A stretch of DNA of 33,010 bases from assembly GCA_934131005.1 (NCBI GenBank), contig CAKOYV010000014.1:1-33010 (forward strand). The letters are read 5' to 3'. Of this stretch, positions 1 to 7,272 are shown piece by piece. Origin of the DNA: an uncultured Bacilli bacterium (lineage in GTDB: Bacteria; Bacillota_I; Bacilli_A; RF39; UBA660). The position numbers and the translations under genes were made by a program. The notes below the pieces were generated by a model. That model made no database searches. It was not told where the DNA came from and saw only the letters and a list, made by a program, of their open reading frames with translations. Position 1 is the first letter of the stretch; the number at the start of each line of letters is the position of its first letter.

Positions 1-153
1 AAATCTAATTTGGCTTATGTTGAACCTCACAAAGTAATTATCAATAATATAATGTTTCTTGTTTTTAATTATTCTACTGATATCTGCATTAAAAATTCAA
101 ATCATAAAATTCAGTTATCAGAATTAGAAAATTACATTAAGAGTATTAACTAA
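1..153 (+). CDS. 3' end of an unknown gene (partial)
   Basis: The frame is open from base 1 to a TAA at 151-153, giving the last 50 residues of a protein whose start lies outside the window. The visible part is mixed polar and hydrophobic with no motif I recognise; it ends in ELENYIKSIN. It is followed by a small inverted repeat and then a strong terminator about 70 bases later, which is consistent with a real gene end. The function cannot be assigned. Confidence 0.5.
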   Translation, partial: KSNLAYVEPHKVIINNIMFLVFNYSTDICIKNSNHKIQLSELENYIKSIN

Positions 154-222
154 CGCCATTTGCCAAGATGGACTTTTGGCAAAAAAATGATATAATTAAT
201 ATAGACGGACAGAAGTAAATAT

Positions 223-265
223 GAGAAGTAATGGTAGTTAGAAGTACCATTACTTCTCTTTTTTT
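223..265 (+). terminator. Rho-independent terminator
   Basis: A perfect 14-bp stem (223-236 with 245-258) with an 8-base loop is followed by a run of seven T. It reads on the plus strand and would end transcription of the partial gene at the window edge. A TATAAT at about 191-196 between the gene and this hairpin could instead start a very short RNA ending here. Confidence 0.8.
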
Positions 266-283
266 AAAATTAAAGAAAAAGGA

Positions 284-327
284 GATGAAATATTGAAGAA
301 AAGAAGATGAAATATTGAAGAAAAGAA
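284..327. repeat. 22-bp tandem duplication
   Basis: Two exact 22-bp units (284-305 and 306-327) begin GATGAAATATTG, and a third partial unit follows. A Shine-Dalgarno-like AAGGAG lies just upstream (about 278-283), but every start nearby runs into a stop within a few codons. An open frame from 319 to the TAG at 409-411 (about 30 codons, containing KELINFSKPINSSR) has no start. This looks like a decayed small gene, possibly broken by the duplication. Confidence 0.6.
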
Positions 328-388
328 GATGATTATAAAGAATTGATAAATTTTTCTAAACCCATTAATAGTTCAAGAAATTATATAG

Positions 389-431
389 AAAAAGATGATT
401 ATGAGCGTTAGTGCTTTTAATCATCTTTTTT
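389..431. terminator. Bidirectional terminator
   Basis: AAAAAGATGATTA at 389-401 pairs perfectly with its complement at 418-430, with A-runs on one side and T-runs on the other, so it can work on both strands. On the minus strand it sits immediately after the stop of the DUF2752 gene. Confidence 0.8.
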
Positions 432-783
432 AATACAGTAATTCGTTATTAATATTAATAAACCAAATAATAAACATTATAAGAATAGAAATTAATATAA
501 ATTTTAATTTATGTTTATTGATAAAGGTCTTTAATCTTTTTTTGTTTACAATATACAAAGCCAAATAAATTACTATAAAAAATAAAAGTGGTAATGGTAA
601 AAAATTATATTTAAAACTTTCTATAATTTCACCTTTCATTATTAATTTAACTGCACGTGTCATACCACAACCTACACATGGAATATTAAATAGATTAAAA
701 AAGGGACAAAATCTTATATCAAAATCATTTAATACAAGTGCAATCCCTATAACTAAAAATATTACTAATATTTCTTTAATCAT
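430..783 (-). CDS. DUF2752 family membrane protein
   Basis: This is a 117-residue protein with three predicted membrane segments (roughly 3-20, 60-80 and 92-110). Between the first and second lies the DUF2752 signature: CP at 26-27 and CVGCGMTR at 36-43. DUF2752 proteins are small integral membrane proteins of unknown function with these conserved cysteines. Its ATG overlaps the stop codon of the upstream TM2 gene by one base, so the two are almost certainly translated from one mRNA. This TM2 plus DUF2752 pairing is, to my knowledge, common in Bacillota and Bacteroidota. The gene ends at the bidirectional terminator. Confidence 0.85.
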   Translation of the reverse strand: MIKEILVIFLVIGIALVLNDFDIRFCPFFNLFNIPCVGCGMTRAVKLIMKGEIIESFKYNFLPLPLLFFIVIYLALYIVNKKRLKTFINKHKLKFILISILIMFIIWFININNELLY

Positions 784-1118
784 TAAATTATCATTGATAA
801 AGTTGATAAATTTTTTTGCTTTGTTTTTCTAACGATAGTGAACCAATCTATTATTGTTAAAATTCCACAACAACCACAAGTAAGTAACTTTAATATTCCC
901 ATACCAGTATCACCTAACATAAATCTATCAATTCCTAGAGTACCTAAGAAAATAGAAACAAGTAATAAAGTTGTCGGATCTTTTAATTCACATGCTTGAA
1001 TAGATAAAAATGTTGCTTCGTCTGCTTTTTCTAATTTTGATCTTAAAACTGGAATTGCAGTTGGTTCAAAATATTTAGCATTAGTAGTTAAATATAAGTC
1101 AATTTTTTGTTTATCCAT
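783..1118 (-). CDS. TM2 domain-containing membrane protein
   Basis: This is a 111-residue protein. A soluble N-terminus (1-48) is followed by a TM2 domain (about 50-100): two membrane segments joined by a short turn with G-x-D-R-F (62-66) and a following G-D-x-G-x-G-x-L-K pattern, ending in a D-W pair before a basic tail. A Cys-Gly-Cys-Cys-Gly run sits at 81-85 in the second segment. TM2 proteins are small membrane proteins of unknown role. The Shine-Dalgarno GAAAGGAG lies about 7 bases before the ATG. It is the first gene of a two-gene operon with the DUF2752 protein. Confidence 0.85.
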   Translation of the reverse strand: MDKQKIDLYLTTNAKYFEPTAIPVLRSKLEKADEATFLSIQACELKDPTTLLLVSIFLGTLGIDRFMLGDTGMGILKLLTCGCCGILTIIDWFTIVRKTKQKNLSTLSMII

Positions 1119-1140
1119 AATAAAAACTCCTTTCTTTATT

Positions 1141-1149
1141 ATTGTACCA
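1141..1149 (-). promoter_or_regulatory. Extended -10 promoter for the TM2-DUF2752 operon
   Basis: On the minus strand the bases read TGG-TACAAT (an extended -10), about 25 bases before the TM2 start codon. No good -35 is seen 17 bases upstream. Confidence 0.5.
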
Positions 1150-1224
1150 CAAAAACTTCACACAGGCGACATATTTTTTAACATTTTTGTGAAATAATTT
1201 TAAAAGGAGAGGAAGTGATATACT

Positions 1225-1464
1225 TTGACTAGCAGATATACCAAAGAAAAAATATCTTTAATTGTTAGAAAAAACATAAGAAAATATCGCATAATGCGAA
1301 AGTATACACTTCAAGAATTAGCTGATTTAACAGGTTTAACACATGGTTATGTAAGAGATTTAGAATGTTTATCAATAGATAAGACTCCTCTATTAGAAAC
1401 AATAGGAAAATTTGCGGATGCATTAGAAATAGACATTAGGCAATTATTTGATGATGTAAATTAA
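1225..1464 (+). CDS. Small XRE-family DNA-binding protein
   Basis: This 79-residue protein consists almost entirely of one lambda-repressor-like helix-turn-helix: R-K-Y-T-L-Q-E-L-A-D-L-T-G-L-T-H-G-Y-V-R-D-L-E gives the classical helix 2, turn and helix 3 pattern. The start is TTG. A GTG 12 bases earlier hits a stop after five codons, and a GGAGAGG run sits 12-15 bases upstream. The gene stands alone, followed by its own terminator. It is likely a regulator of a nearby or former mobile element; the target is unknown. Confidence 0.75.
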   Translation: MTSRYTKEKISLIVRKNIRKYRIMRKYTLQELADLTGLTHGYVRDLECLSIDKTPLLETIGKFADALEIDIRQLFDDVN

Positions 1465-1506
1465 AATTTATTTAACATAAAAAATGAATGAAACTTCGTT
1501 TCATCT

Positions 1507-1531
1507 ACATCCCTCACGGGATGTTTTGTTT
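1507..1531 (+). terminator. Rho-independent terminator after the XRE gene
   Basis: A 7-bp GC-containing stem, ACATCCC (1507-1513) with GGGATGT (1518-1524) and a 4-base loop, is followed by TTTGTTTTA. It lies 43 bases after the XRE stop. Confidence 0.7.
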
Positions 1532-1544
1532 TATTCCAATTTTT

Positions 1545-1553
1545 TGGTATAAT
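1545..1553 (+). promoter_or_regulatory. Extended -10 promoter
   Basis: TGG-TATAAT on the plus strand lies about 25 bases upstream of the ATG of the transposase fragment at 1579. No convincing -35 is seen. Confidence 0.45.
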
Positions 1554-1578
1554 TTAGTTACTTGACGGTAGTGATTTT

Positions 1579-1767
1579 ATGGCAATTTTATGTACTGAAG
1601 ATGATAAATTATTTGAACAATATAAAAATAAAGTTTCAGATAGAAAGATTAGATTTCATATAAAAGATATATTTCTTGATCGTTGGAATGATTTTCTAAA
1701 TAAATTCCCTACTCTAAATATTAGAGAAACTGTCTTTTACAATGTTAAACGAATGATAAAATGTAAA
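1579..1767 (+). pseudogene. Transposase N-terminal zinc-binding fragment
   Basis: The first 63 residues include DIFLDRWNDFLNKF, then a run containing IRETVFYNVKRMIKCKT. This is the pattern I associate with the N-terminal zinc-binding domain of IS91-like transposases, where a first cysteine follows a conserved Arg-x-x-Val-x-x-x-Val-x-x-Met block. Immediately after the first cysteine (about base 1765) the similarity stops. The open frame continues to 1932 only as the antisense of another small gene. The catalytic part is entirely missing, so this is a 3'-truncated relic. The family call is by eye. Confidence 0.5.
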
Positions 1768-1829
1768 ACTTTATATTTATCATATATTTTCTTAAATTCT
1801 TCATCATGTTTTGCATATTCTTTTTTCAT
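1737..1829 (-). pseudogene. Truncated 5' end of an unknown small gene
   Basis: A minus-strand ATG at 1829 has a good Shine-Dalgarno (GGAGGAAGTG, about 4 bases upstream). The first 20 codons look genuine: a charged helix beginning MKKEYAKHDEEFKKIYDKYK. From about base 1766 on, the frame runs into antisense transposase sequence and stops at 1737-1739, giving 30 residues. The real gene therefore lost its 3' end at the same junction that truncates the transposase. The original product is unknown. Confidence 0.4.
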
Positions 1830-1957
1830 AAACACTTCCTCCATTTCTTGTGATAACTATCATATCACTGCTTTCAAATTTTTGTGTCTATATATCTATA
1901 CTAACACCATATTGATCATTTTGAGGCGATGATATACCTCTTTATCAAAGATCTTCG

Positions 1958-3442
1958 TTACCTATCTGTACGTCTTTTAAATGTTTGAAAATTCCCCATT
2001 GTAACACATAATGCTATTATCATAATATCAATACTATTATTTGCATCATTGTTTAAAGTAATTTCCATATTTCCTAACTCATACCAATTGTTGTTGTCTT
2101 TTGAAATAGCAGATATATATGCAATAGTATTTTCTTTATTATCATAAATTATATTTCTAACTAAATTGGTATCGCCTTTAACATAATAGTCACGTCCTAT
2201 AATTTGATAATTTGAATGTAATTGCATTTTAGAACGAATAATAAATGGTTTTTCATTCATTATATTTACTATAAATTCATTAGTTAAACTAAATATTTTA
2301 GATGTTATTTCTCCTACCTTTGTGTTGTTAGGATTACATATAACAAATTTATTCCCAATAAAATTATTTTTCTTAATTTTAAATATTAAATTTTTGTTTT
2401 GATCAACTATAAAATATTGAGGAAAAGTTGTATTCTTTGTAGGCCTAAATATATTGAAATATTTTATATTAGATATATTAATATTTTCTGAAATATTAAC
2501 TTTATGTCTTTTAATTAATCTTTCGTCATATCCTATATTGTATAAAATCATTATAATTATTGGTAGTTCAACAAATGAGATCATTGAAAATGTAGTTATA
2601 AATGCTTCTTTTTGAATATCCATTTTAAACAGTATTATGACCCAAACTATTGGGAACATTACTAAAAGAATAAGTAAATGTTTAATTACTATATTTCCTA
2701 CTTTATATTGATTATTATCTAGTGGTTTGATTTTTTCAAGTGACAAATTTAAGCTTTTTTCACTCTGCTCAATATTATTATCAATTTTCCAAGTTTTACT
2801 ACCCTTGAATGTCATAAATAGTCCTATACCACAGAAGGTGCCAAAAATAACATATGTAAATTTATATTGTGGATACATTATTATTCCTAAAACGCATAGA
2901 AGTATTAACCATCCAAAAATTAATTCTATAGCCCAAAATATAGGAAACAAGTTCATATTAGAACCTTTACTTGCAACTTTATTTTCAGAAGAATCATTAA
3001 TTTCTTCAACATATTTGGGTTCCCAATTAAATTCTTTAATTTTTAATATGTAAGCATTTCCTACAACAAAATTATTTTCTCCAATTGTATAACATTTATA
3101 GTTAGTTGGAATAAAATCTTCTTCTTGTTCTTTTACTTTTTCCATCTTAAATTCCATATAAGTTATTTGTTTTCCTTTATATGTTTCAATCTTTTTATTG
3201 ATAAGTTTTACTTTATAATCCTTAGCTTTTTTTAATAGTAAGTAAACAAAATACATACCAAATCCAAAAAATATTATTGCAAATACTGATGCGATACCAA
3301 ACGATGCTAATATATCAATAAATGATTTCTCACTTGTAATTCCAGCAATAAACATGCCTATAGAAACTGAGAGAAAGAATATTGTTATAATAATTGCTGG
3401 AACTATCGTTTTTTTATCTTCTTTTTTTGAATAAACTTTCAT
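1958..3442 (-). CDS. Multi-pass membrane protein with LURP-one/tubby-like C-terminus
   Basis: This protein has 494 residues. The ATG at 3442 is preferred because AGAGGTG lies 7 bases upstream; the GTG at 3451 is part of that ribosome site. About 18-70 holds two membrane segments, followed by a soluble stretch. Further membrane pairs lie at about 170-210 and 255-305. The last ~160 residues read as short beta strands: Y-F-I-V-D-x-x-x-N-L-I-F-K-I-K, then G-N-K-F-x-I-x-x-P, then K-P-F-I-I-R-S, then Y-x-x-x-G-R-D-Y-Y-V-K-G-D, ending in a hydrophobic helix. This pattern matches the LURP-one-related (tubby C-terminal-like) fold seen in YxjI-type proteins. The domain call is by eye. The role is unknown; members of that fold are thought to bind membranes. 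Confidence 0.55.
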   Translation of the reverse strand: MKVYSKKEDKKTIVPAIIITIFFLSVSIGMFIAGITSEKSFIDILASFGIASVFAIIFFGFGMYFVYLLLKKAKDYKVKLINKKIETYKGKQITYMEFKMEKVKEQEEDFIPTNYKCYTIGENNFVVGNAYILKIKEFNWEPKYVEEINDSSENKVASKGSNMNLFPIFWAIELIFGWLILLCVLGIIMYPQYKFTYVIFGTFCGIGLFMTFKGSKTWKIDNNIEQSEKSLNLSLEKIKPLDNNQYKVGNIVIKHLLILLVMFPIVWVIILFKMDIQKEAFITTFSMISFVELPIIIMILYNIGYDERLIKRHKVNISENINISNIKYFNIFRPTKNTTFPQYFIVDQNKNLIFKIKKNNFIGNKFVICNPNNTKVGEITSKIFSLTNEFIVNIMNEKPFIIRSKMQLHSNYQIIGRDYYVKGDTNLVRNIIYDNKENTIAYISAISKDNNNWYELGNMEITLNNDANNSIDIMIIALCVTMGNFQTFKRRTDR

Positions 3443-3749
3443 ATTTAACACCTCTTATTTATTATTAATTAAATTATATATCAAATTACAATATTTAACA
3501 ATTTAAATGTGAAAATTTATCTAAATACCTTTCTACTATAAAATTTTTATTGTGAATATTCTATAAATTTAAAATATTATTAATAATTCATTAATTTTTA
3601 TTATGATATGTTGATTTACAAAAAAGATATATATCAAATTAACTATCCATACAACATTATTATCTTAAACATTATATAAATCTTGATATATATCTTTATT
3701 TAGTTACAGGATAAATGTATTTTGTTACTTCTGTAATTATGATTTTGAT
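3443..3749. other. AT-rich intergenic region with a 15-bp inverted repeat
   Basis: There is no open frame of note. It contains upstream sequence of the 494-residue membrane protein gene and the inverted repeat listed separately at 3623-3697. I see no convincing paired -35/-10. Confidence 0.5.
3623..3697. repeat. 15-bp perfect inverted repeat with 45-bp spacer
   Basis: AAAGATATATATCAA (3623-3637) and its exact complement (3683-3697) face each other across 45 bases. The arms are AT-only apart from one G/C each, so this could be a large hairpin or a pair of binding sites. It lies between two damaged or element-associated genes. Confidence 0.6.
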
Positions 3750-4232
3750 TTACTTAGTTTTTAATTTTTCTATATCCTTACTGAAATCTTGAATTATTTC
3801 TTTTGCTTTATCTAAATCTTTTGAAAATATTTTTCTTTGTAATTTTGAGTAAAATTGATATACATCTGATCTACATTTATAATATGCTTTATATACATCA
3901 GATTGAGCATTAGAATAATTCTTATATTCTGCACTTGATATATCTGAATAATCATCATATGAAACATTATCATAAGCATCACTTAGAATACCATCATAAT
4001 AATAGTCATACATATCTTCTAGTAACCCATTGTATATATTATTATATAAGTCTTCTGCTATTCCATCATAAATATCATCATATATACCTTCTAACTCATC
4101 ATATTTATCATCAAATGATTTATCAGAATTGACTATAATTTCACCATATTTTAAAGCGTATTCTCTAACTCGAATTGAAAATTCTTCACTATCTTTTACT
4201 ATTTCATCATAATAATTTGATACGAATATTGA
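3750..4232 (-). pseudogene. 5'-truncated acidic Asp/Tyr-rich protein gene
   Basis: The minus frame is open from a stop at 4233-4235 down to TAA at 3750-3752 (160 codons). The only ATG, at 4013, lies deep inside and lacks a Shine-Dalgarno. The upstream half reads as good protein with the same bias, for example FSIRVREYALKYGEII and repeated YDD/YDG/LYNNIYNG motifs. The middle is very rich in Asp, Tyr and Ser, and the C-terminus is a Lys-rich helix (KDLDKAKEIIQDFSKDIEKL). The gene has lost its start at the junction near 4225-4232. The function is unknown. Confidence 0.55.
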
Positions 4233-4491
4233 TTATCTAGTAGACTTATCAAATGAAAAGCATATACATTTCAAAAAAGTAGAAATTGACAAAATTAAAT
4301 TAGGTAAAAGAATTAAAGCAGCTAGAAAATCTATTAACTATACTCAGGAAAAATTAGCTTCAAAATTGAATACAACACATTCTGTTATTAGTGCATATGA
4401 ATCTGGAAAAACAACAGTGTCAACGCTATTTATAATAGAAATTGCAAAATTAACTAAAAAATCCTTGAATTGGATGTTAGATAAAATTTAG
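4216..4491 (+). pseudogene. 5'-truncated tandem XRE regulator
   Basis: The plus frame is open from just after a TAA at 4213-4215 to TAG at 4489-4491 (91 codons) with no start codon at the front. It begins with FDTNIDYLVDLSNEK, the typical tail of a first XRE domain ('F-x-x-x-x-D-Y-L-x-x-L-x-x-E'). A complete second helix-turn-helix follows: LGKRIKAARKSINYTQEKLA, then an S-V-I-S-x-Y-E-S-G recognition helix. The intact gene probably encoded two tandem HTH domains. Its 5' end is lost at the same junction that truncates the divergent acidic gene. Confidence 0.6.
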
Positions 4492-4565
4492 CACTAATTT
4501 ACTTTTTGTTATTAAAATAAGGCTATAAGTAAATTTTAATATTATTGATGTTGGGATAATATTTA

Positions 4566-5279
4566 ATGATTACTACCGATGATATGACTTTTGATAAATA
4601 CCTAGAAAGTTTAATTAAAAAGAAAAATGATGAGATTATAGATATTATTTCTGTTTTTGTTGGTGATGTTCAAAAAATAAGTATCTATCCACAATTTGGG
4701 CATCAAACAGAAAATGAGGTTCCAGAGATGATATTAAATAGTTACTATTATTTAAAAGAAATAGGATTTTCAAAATATATATTATCTAAGAAGGATATAA
4801 AATTACTTATTGAAAAAAATGGATTTAAATCATCTGATATTTTAATGTTAGATATCTGCAATCATGGGTACATACTTAGACTTAAAAAGCAAAGATTCTT
4901 ATACCACTCATGCAATAAAAAATTCTTTGCTAAAACTAAAATTGTTAATGATGGTTGCTTTATATCTAATTCTGTTAAATATGCTATTGCTTTAGAATTA
5001 AAAAACAATGACTTTAAACAATTAGAAATAGCCTTAAATTGTAAAAGTAACAAATTATCAAGTTATATGAAGACTGCTATTCGAACTTTAAAAAAGTATT
5101 TACCACATATTAAAAATACATTATCTAATCCATATAGTAATGGTTTTGTTGAAGGAAATAACAACTTTATAAAAGTATTAAAAAGAATAGCATTTGGCTT
5201 TAGATCATTTAGAAGATTCAAAGTAAGAATAATGATATGCAAAAATTTATTACACATGAAAAAAGCCAACACATTTTAG
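4566..5279 (+). pseudogene. ISL3-family transposase, internally deleted
   Basis: This is 237 residues against about 400-440 for a full ISL3 transposase. The C-terminus is diagnostic: NPYSNGFVEGNNNFIKVLKR followed by A-F-G-F-R-S-F-R-R-F-K-x-R-I, the conserved last block containing the catalytic Glu of ISL3. The N-terminal half has the small zinc-knuckle-like part and a helix-turn-helix (IALELKNNDFKQLEIAL). The block between, which should hold the two catalytic Asp residues, is absent: residue ~165 runs straight into the C-terminal block. The frame stays intact across the deletion, so a shortened DNA-binding protein could still be made, but transposition would not be expected. Confidence 0.8.
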
Positions 5280-5310
5280 TATTGACTTGTTTAAATTTCT
5301 TTATCAAAAT

Positions 5311-5342
5311 TTTGGATACACCCACTATTTGACAAAGAACCA
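5311..5342. mobile_element. Probable right end of the ISL3 relic
   Basis: Read on the minus strand, the bases ending at 5342 begin GGTTCTTTGTCAAAT and continue into GTGTATCCAAAATTTTG. This matches the general look of ISL3-family ends (G-G-x-T-C-T-T-T-G-T-C-A). No matching left end is visible upstream of 4566, so the element is incomplete. Confidence 0.4.
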
Positions 5343-5359
5343 TTAATACTTACAGGCTG

Positions 5360-5836
5360 CTATTTACTTCTATGTTTTAATGTAAGATAGTAATCTTTTT
5401 TTAGTAATTTAGTATTAGGAGATTTTTTGGTCGCTAATAATTTTTGAACTGGTTCTTCGATTCCGTTAACGAATTCATAAGCAAATGTTAGATTATCATA
5501 GCCATTACCTCGCATTATAGCTTGAAAAACAACTTTTGGAATATAATATACTCCTGATGGACATCTTTTGATTGTAGCACGCTCTAATTTTTCAGCTTTT
5601 ATTACACCTGGAATACATAGATATTCTATGTCTTTTTGCCTTCTGGATTCTATTAAAAATGGTAGAGAAATGCTAACTACTTTTAGGGCATCTTCACATT
5701 CTATATTTTCAACATCTCTTACTTTATATACAACGTTAATAAATTTAAACTTACAGTCTTTTTTATAATTAGTTTTAAAGTATTTTTCAAATAATTGGGA
5801 TACAGTTTTTATATCAACTTCTTTTTTTCCTTTCAT
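5360..5836 (-). CDS. Hypothetical protein, 158 residues
   Basis: The ATG at 5836 is chosen because AAGGAGG lies 7 bases upstream and a near-perfect promoter ends at 5865. A longer frame to 5893 would begin inside the -35 box. The protein is soluble with no membrane segment. Recognisable stretches are VDIKTVSQLFEKYFKTNYKK, a Cys-containing core (FKFINVVYKVRDVENIECED), IPGVIKAEKLERATIKRCP and GVYYIPKVVFQAIMRGNG. I do not recognise the family. It ends close to the ISL3 relic and has a strong, possibly regulated promoter of its own, so it may belong to the accessory region. Confidence 0.7.
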   Translation of the reverse strand: MKGKKEVDIKTVSQLFEKYFKTNYKKDCKFKFINVVYKVRDVENIECEDALKVVSISLPFLIESRRQKDIEYLCIPGVIKAEKLERATIKRCPSGVYYIPKVVFQAIMRGNGYDNLTFAYEFVNGIEEPVQKLLATKKSPNTKLLKKDYYLTLKHRSK

Positions 5837-5864
5837 AGAAATACCTCCTTTTTGACAGATAATT

Positions 5865-5893
5865 ATTGTATGACATTTATTTAAGGTTGTCAA
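5865..5893 (-). promoter_or_regulatory. Sigma-A type promoter, TTGACA-17-TACAAT
   Basis: On the minus strand TTGACA (5888-5893) and TACAAT (5865-5870) are separated by exactly 17 bases, about 28 bases before the ATG at 5836. Confidence 0.85.
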
Positions 5894-5937
5894 GTTTTAG
5901 TTAATCTATTTCTTAAACAGAGAAATTTCCTAATATA

Positions 5938-5997
5938 TAAAAAGCACTTATAGTGTTATATTGTTTTGATGACAATATCTCTATATAAGTGTTTTTT
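5938..5997 (-). terminator. Terminator after the hydroxyacyl-CoA dehydrogenase gene
   Basis: AAAAAGCACTTATA (about 5939-5952) pairs with TATAAGTGTTTTTT (5984-5997), with inner pairing of AATATTG-like arms around the loop. On the minus strand it overlaps the stop codon of the dehydrogenase gene and ends in a T-run. The A/T symmetry would also allow function in the other direction. Confidence 0.75.
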
Positions 5998-6940
5998 ATT
6001 TATCATATTTATAAAAACCTTCTCCTGCTGATTTACCTAATTTACCATTATTTATATATTCTTTTAATAATTTAGACATTTCCTTAAAATGGTATGGGGC
6101 TATGAAGGATGGTATTTTAACATACATTTCTACTATATCATAAGCAGTTTTTAATCCTACTTTGTCTAGAATTTGAAAAGGTCCTTCAGGAGCACCAGTT
6201 CCCCTAGTCCAAGCTGTATCAATACTTTTTGGGTCAGATATTCCTGTTACATATAAATCTAGAGAGGCAAATAAAAATGGTATTAACATTGAATTTAGTA
6301 AATATCCTGACTTTTCTTTAGCTAGTGGTAAGGGAATCATATTAATTTCTTTAGAAAATTTTATTACTTCATCAAAAGCTTTTTTTTCTGTTTTAGCATG
6401 CTTCATTACTTCAACTATGTTATTTTTCCAAATGGAATTAGCAAAATGTAGGGCCAAGAAATTTTCCGGATTGTTTGTATATTTAGCTAATTTGCTTGGA
6501 AGCATAGTTGATGAGTTTGTAACGATGATTGTTGTTTCTTTAATTAATGGTTTCATTTTTAAATATAATTCTTTTTTGGCGTTAAAATCTTCTGTCATTG
6601 ATTCTATTACTAAATCACTGTCTTTTAAAGATTTTTCTATATCAAGTTCTAATTTTATATTATCATATGCTAAATTTAGGTGTTGAATACATTTTTCTTT
6701 ATCAAAGTCATCTGATGATGATATTCCTAGGCACCAATCATCTAAATTTTTGCCTGTTTCTGTTGCCATTTTATCAATTGCTGATAAATATGTTTTTTTT
6801 AATTCATCTAATTTAGGTTGGGTACGTTTTATGCTTTCTTTACTTCTTAGCCAAATAGTTACGTTAAAGCCGCAATAAGCAGATTGGAAAGCTATTTGAC
6901 TTCCTAAAACGCCACCACCCATAATTGTTATATTTTTCAT
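5996..6940 (-). CDS. 3-hydroxyacyl-CoA dehydrogenase (3-hydroxybutyryl-CoA dehydrogenase type)
   Basis: This 314-residue NAD-dependent enzyme interconverts 3-hydroxyacyl-CoA and 3-oxoacyl-CoA. The Rossmann nucleotide loop is G-G-G-V-L-G at 8-13. The catalytic histidine block is F-L-A-L-H-F-A-N (H165), preceded by N-S-S at 142-144. The C-terminal domain shows S-G-Y-L-L-N-S and G-A-P-E-G-P-F-x-I-L-D-x-V-G, ending G-E-G-F-Y-K-Y. It is slightly longer than the ~282 residues of clostridial Hbd because of an insertion at about 32-90. The Shine-Dalgarno AGGAGG is present. It lies 38 bases downstream of the 97-residue gene with no terminator between, so it is likely the last gene of the LRR operon. 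No other butyrate-pathway gene is in the window, so the physiological substrate is open. Confidence 0.88.
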   Translation of the reverse strand: MKNITIMGGGVLGSQIAFQSAYCGFNVTIWLRSKESIKRTQPKLDELKKTYLSAIDKMATETGKNLDDWCLGISSSDDFDKEKCIQHLNLAYDNIKLELDIEKSLKDSDLVIESMTEDFNAKKELYLKMKPLIKETTIIVTNSSTMLPSKLAKYTNNPENFLALHFANSIWKNNIVEVMKHAKTEKKAFDEVIKFSKEINMIPLPLAKEKSGYLLNSMLIPFLFASLDLYVTGISDPKSIDTAWTRGTGAPEGPFQILDKVGLKTAYDIVEMYVKIPSFIAPYHFKEMSKLLKEYINNGKLGKSAGEGFYKYDK

Positions 6941-6978
6941 TTTATTCCTCCTAACAATTCTCTTAATAATTTAGTTAA

Positions 6979-7272
6979 TTAACCGTAGTATCTTTTTAAA
7001 TAACAAACCTCGCCAGTGTTATATTTAATTATTATTAAATCTTTATCATCTTCACTAGTAATTTCACGGCCATAAATTCCTGTTAATGGTCCAAATCTAA
7101 GAGGAATTATGGCTAATTCATTTATTAATTCATCTGATATGTAGATTGAATCTCCTATGCTTAAGGGTTTATTTAAATCATAAAATTCTAAATGTGCTGT
7201 ATAGTTATTATGATTTCTATCTTCTAATCGATATAGATAATTATCTATTTTTACTATTTCTAGTTTGATCAT
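6979..7272 (-). CDS. Small hypothetical beta-rich protein
   Basis: This 97-residue protein is predicted mostly beta strand (LEIVKIDNYLYRLEDRNHN, then S-I-G-D-S-I-Y-I-S) with a C-terminal L-I-I-I-K-Y-N-T-G-E-V-C-Y-L-K-R-Y-Y-G. It is soluble, and I do not recognise the family. Its ATG follows an AGGAGG that lies inside the end of the upstream LRR gene; the two coding regions overlap by 32 bases in different frames, implying translational coupling. The dehydrogenase gene follows. Confidence 0.75.
   Translation of the reverse strand: MIKLEIVKIDNYLYRLEDRNHNNYTAHLEFYDLNKPLSIGDSIYISDELINELAIIPLRFGPLTGIYGREITSEDDKDLIIIKYNTGEVCYLKRYYG

Noticed and set aside
160..190. Hairpin TTGCCAA/TTGGCAA after the first partial gene as a terminator
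   Set aside because: It is followed by A, not T, on the plus strand, and no minus-strand gene precedes it.
319..411. Thirty-codon frame containing KELINFSKPINSSR as a gene
   Set aside because: No start codon and its end lies in a terminator; treated as a possible relic only.
1768..1932. Second half of the plus-strand ORF beginning at 1579 as part of a protein
   Set aside because: It is antisense to a minus-strand gene start and its ribosome site, with no protein-like pattern.
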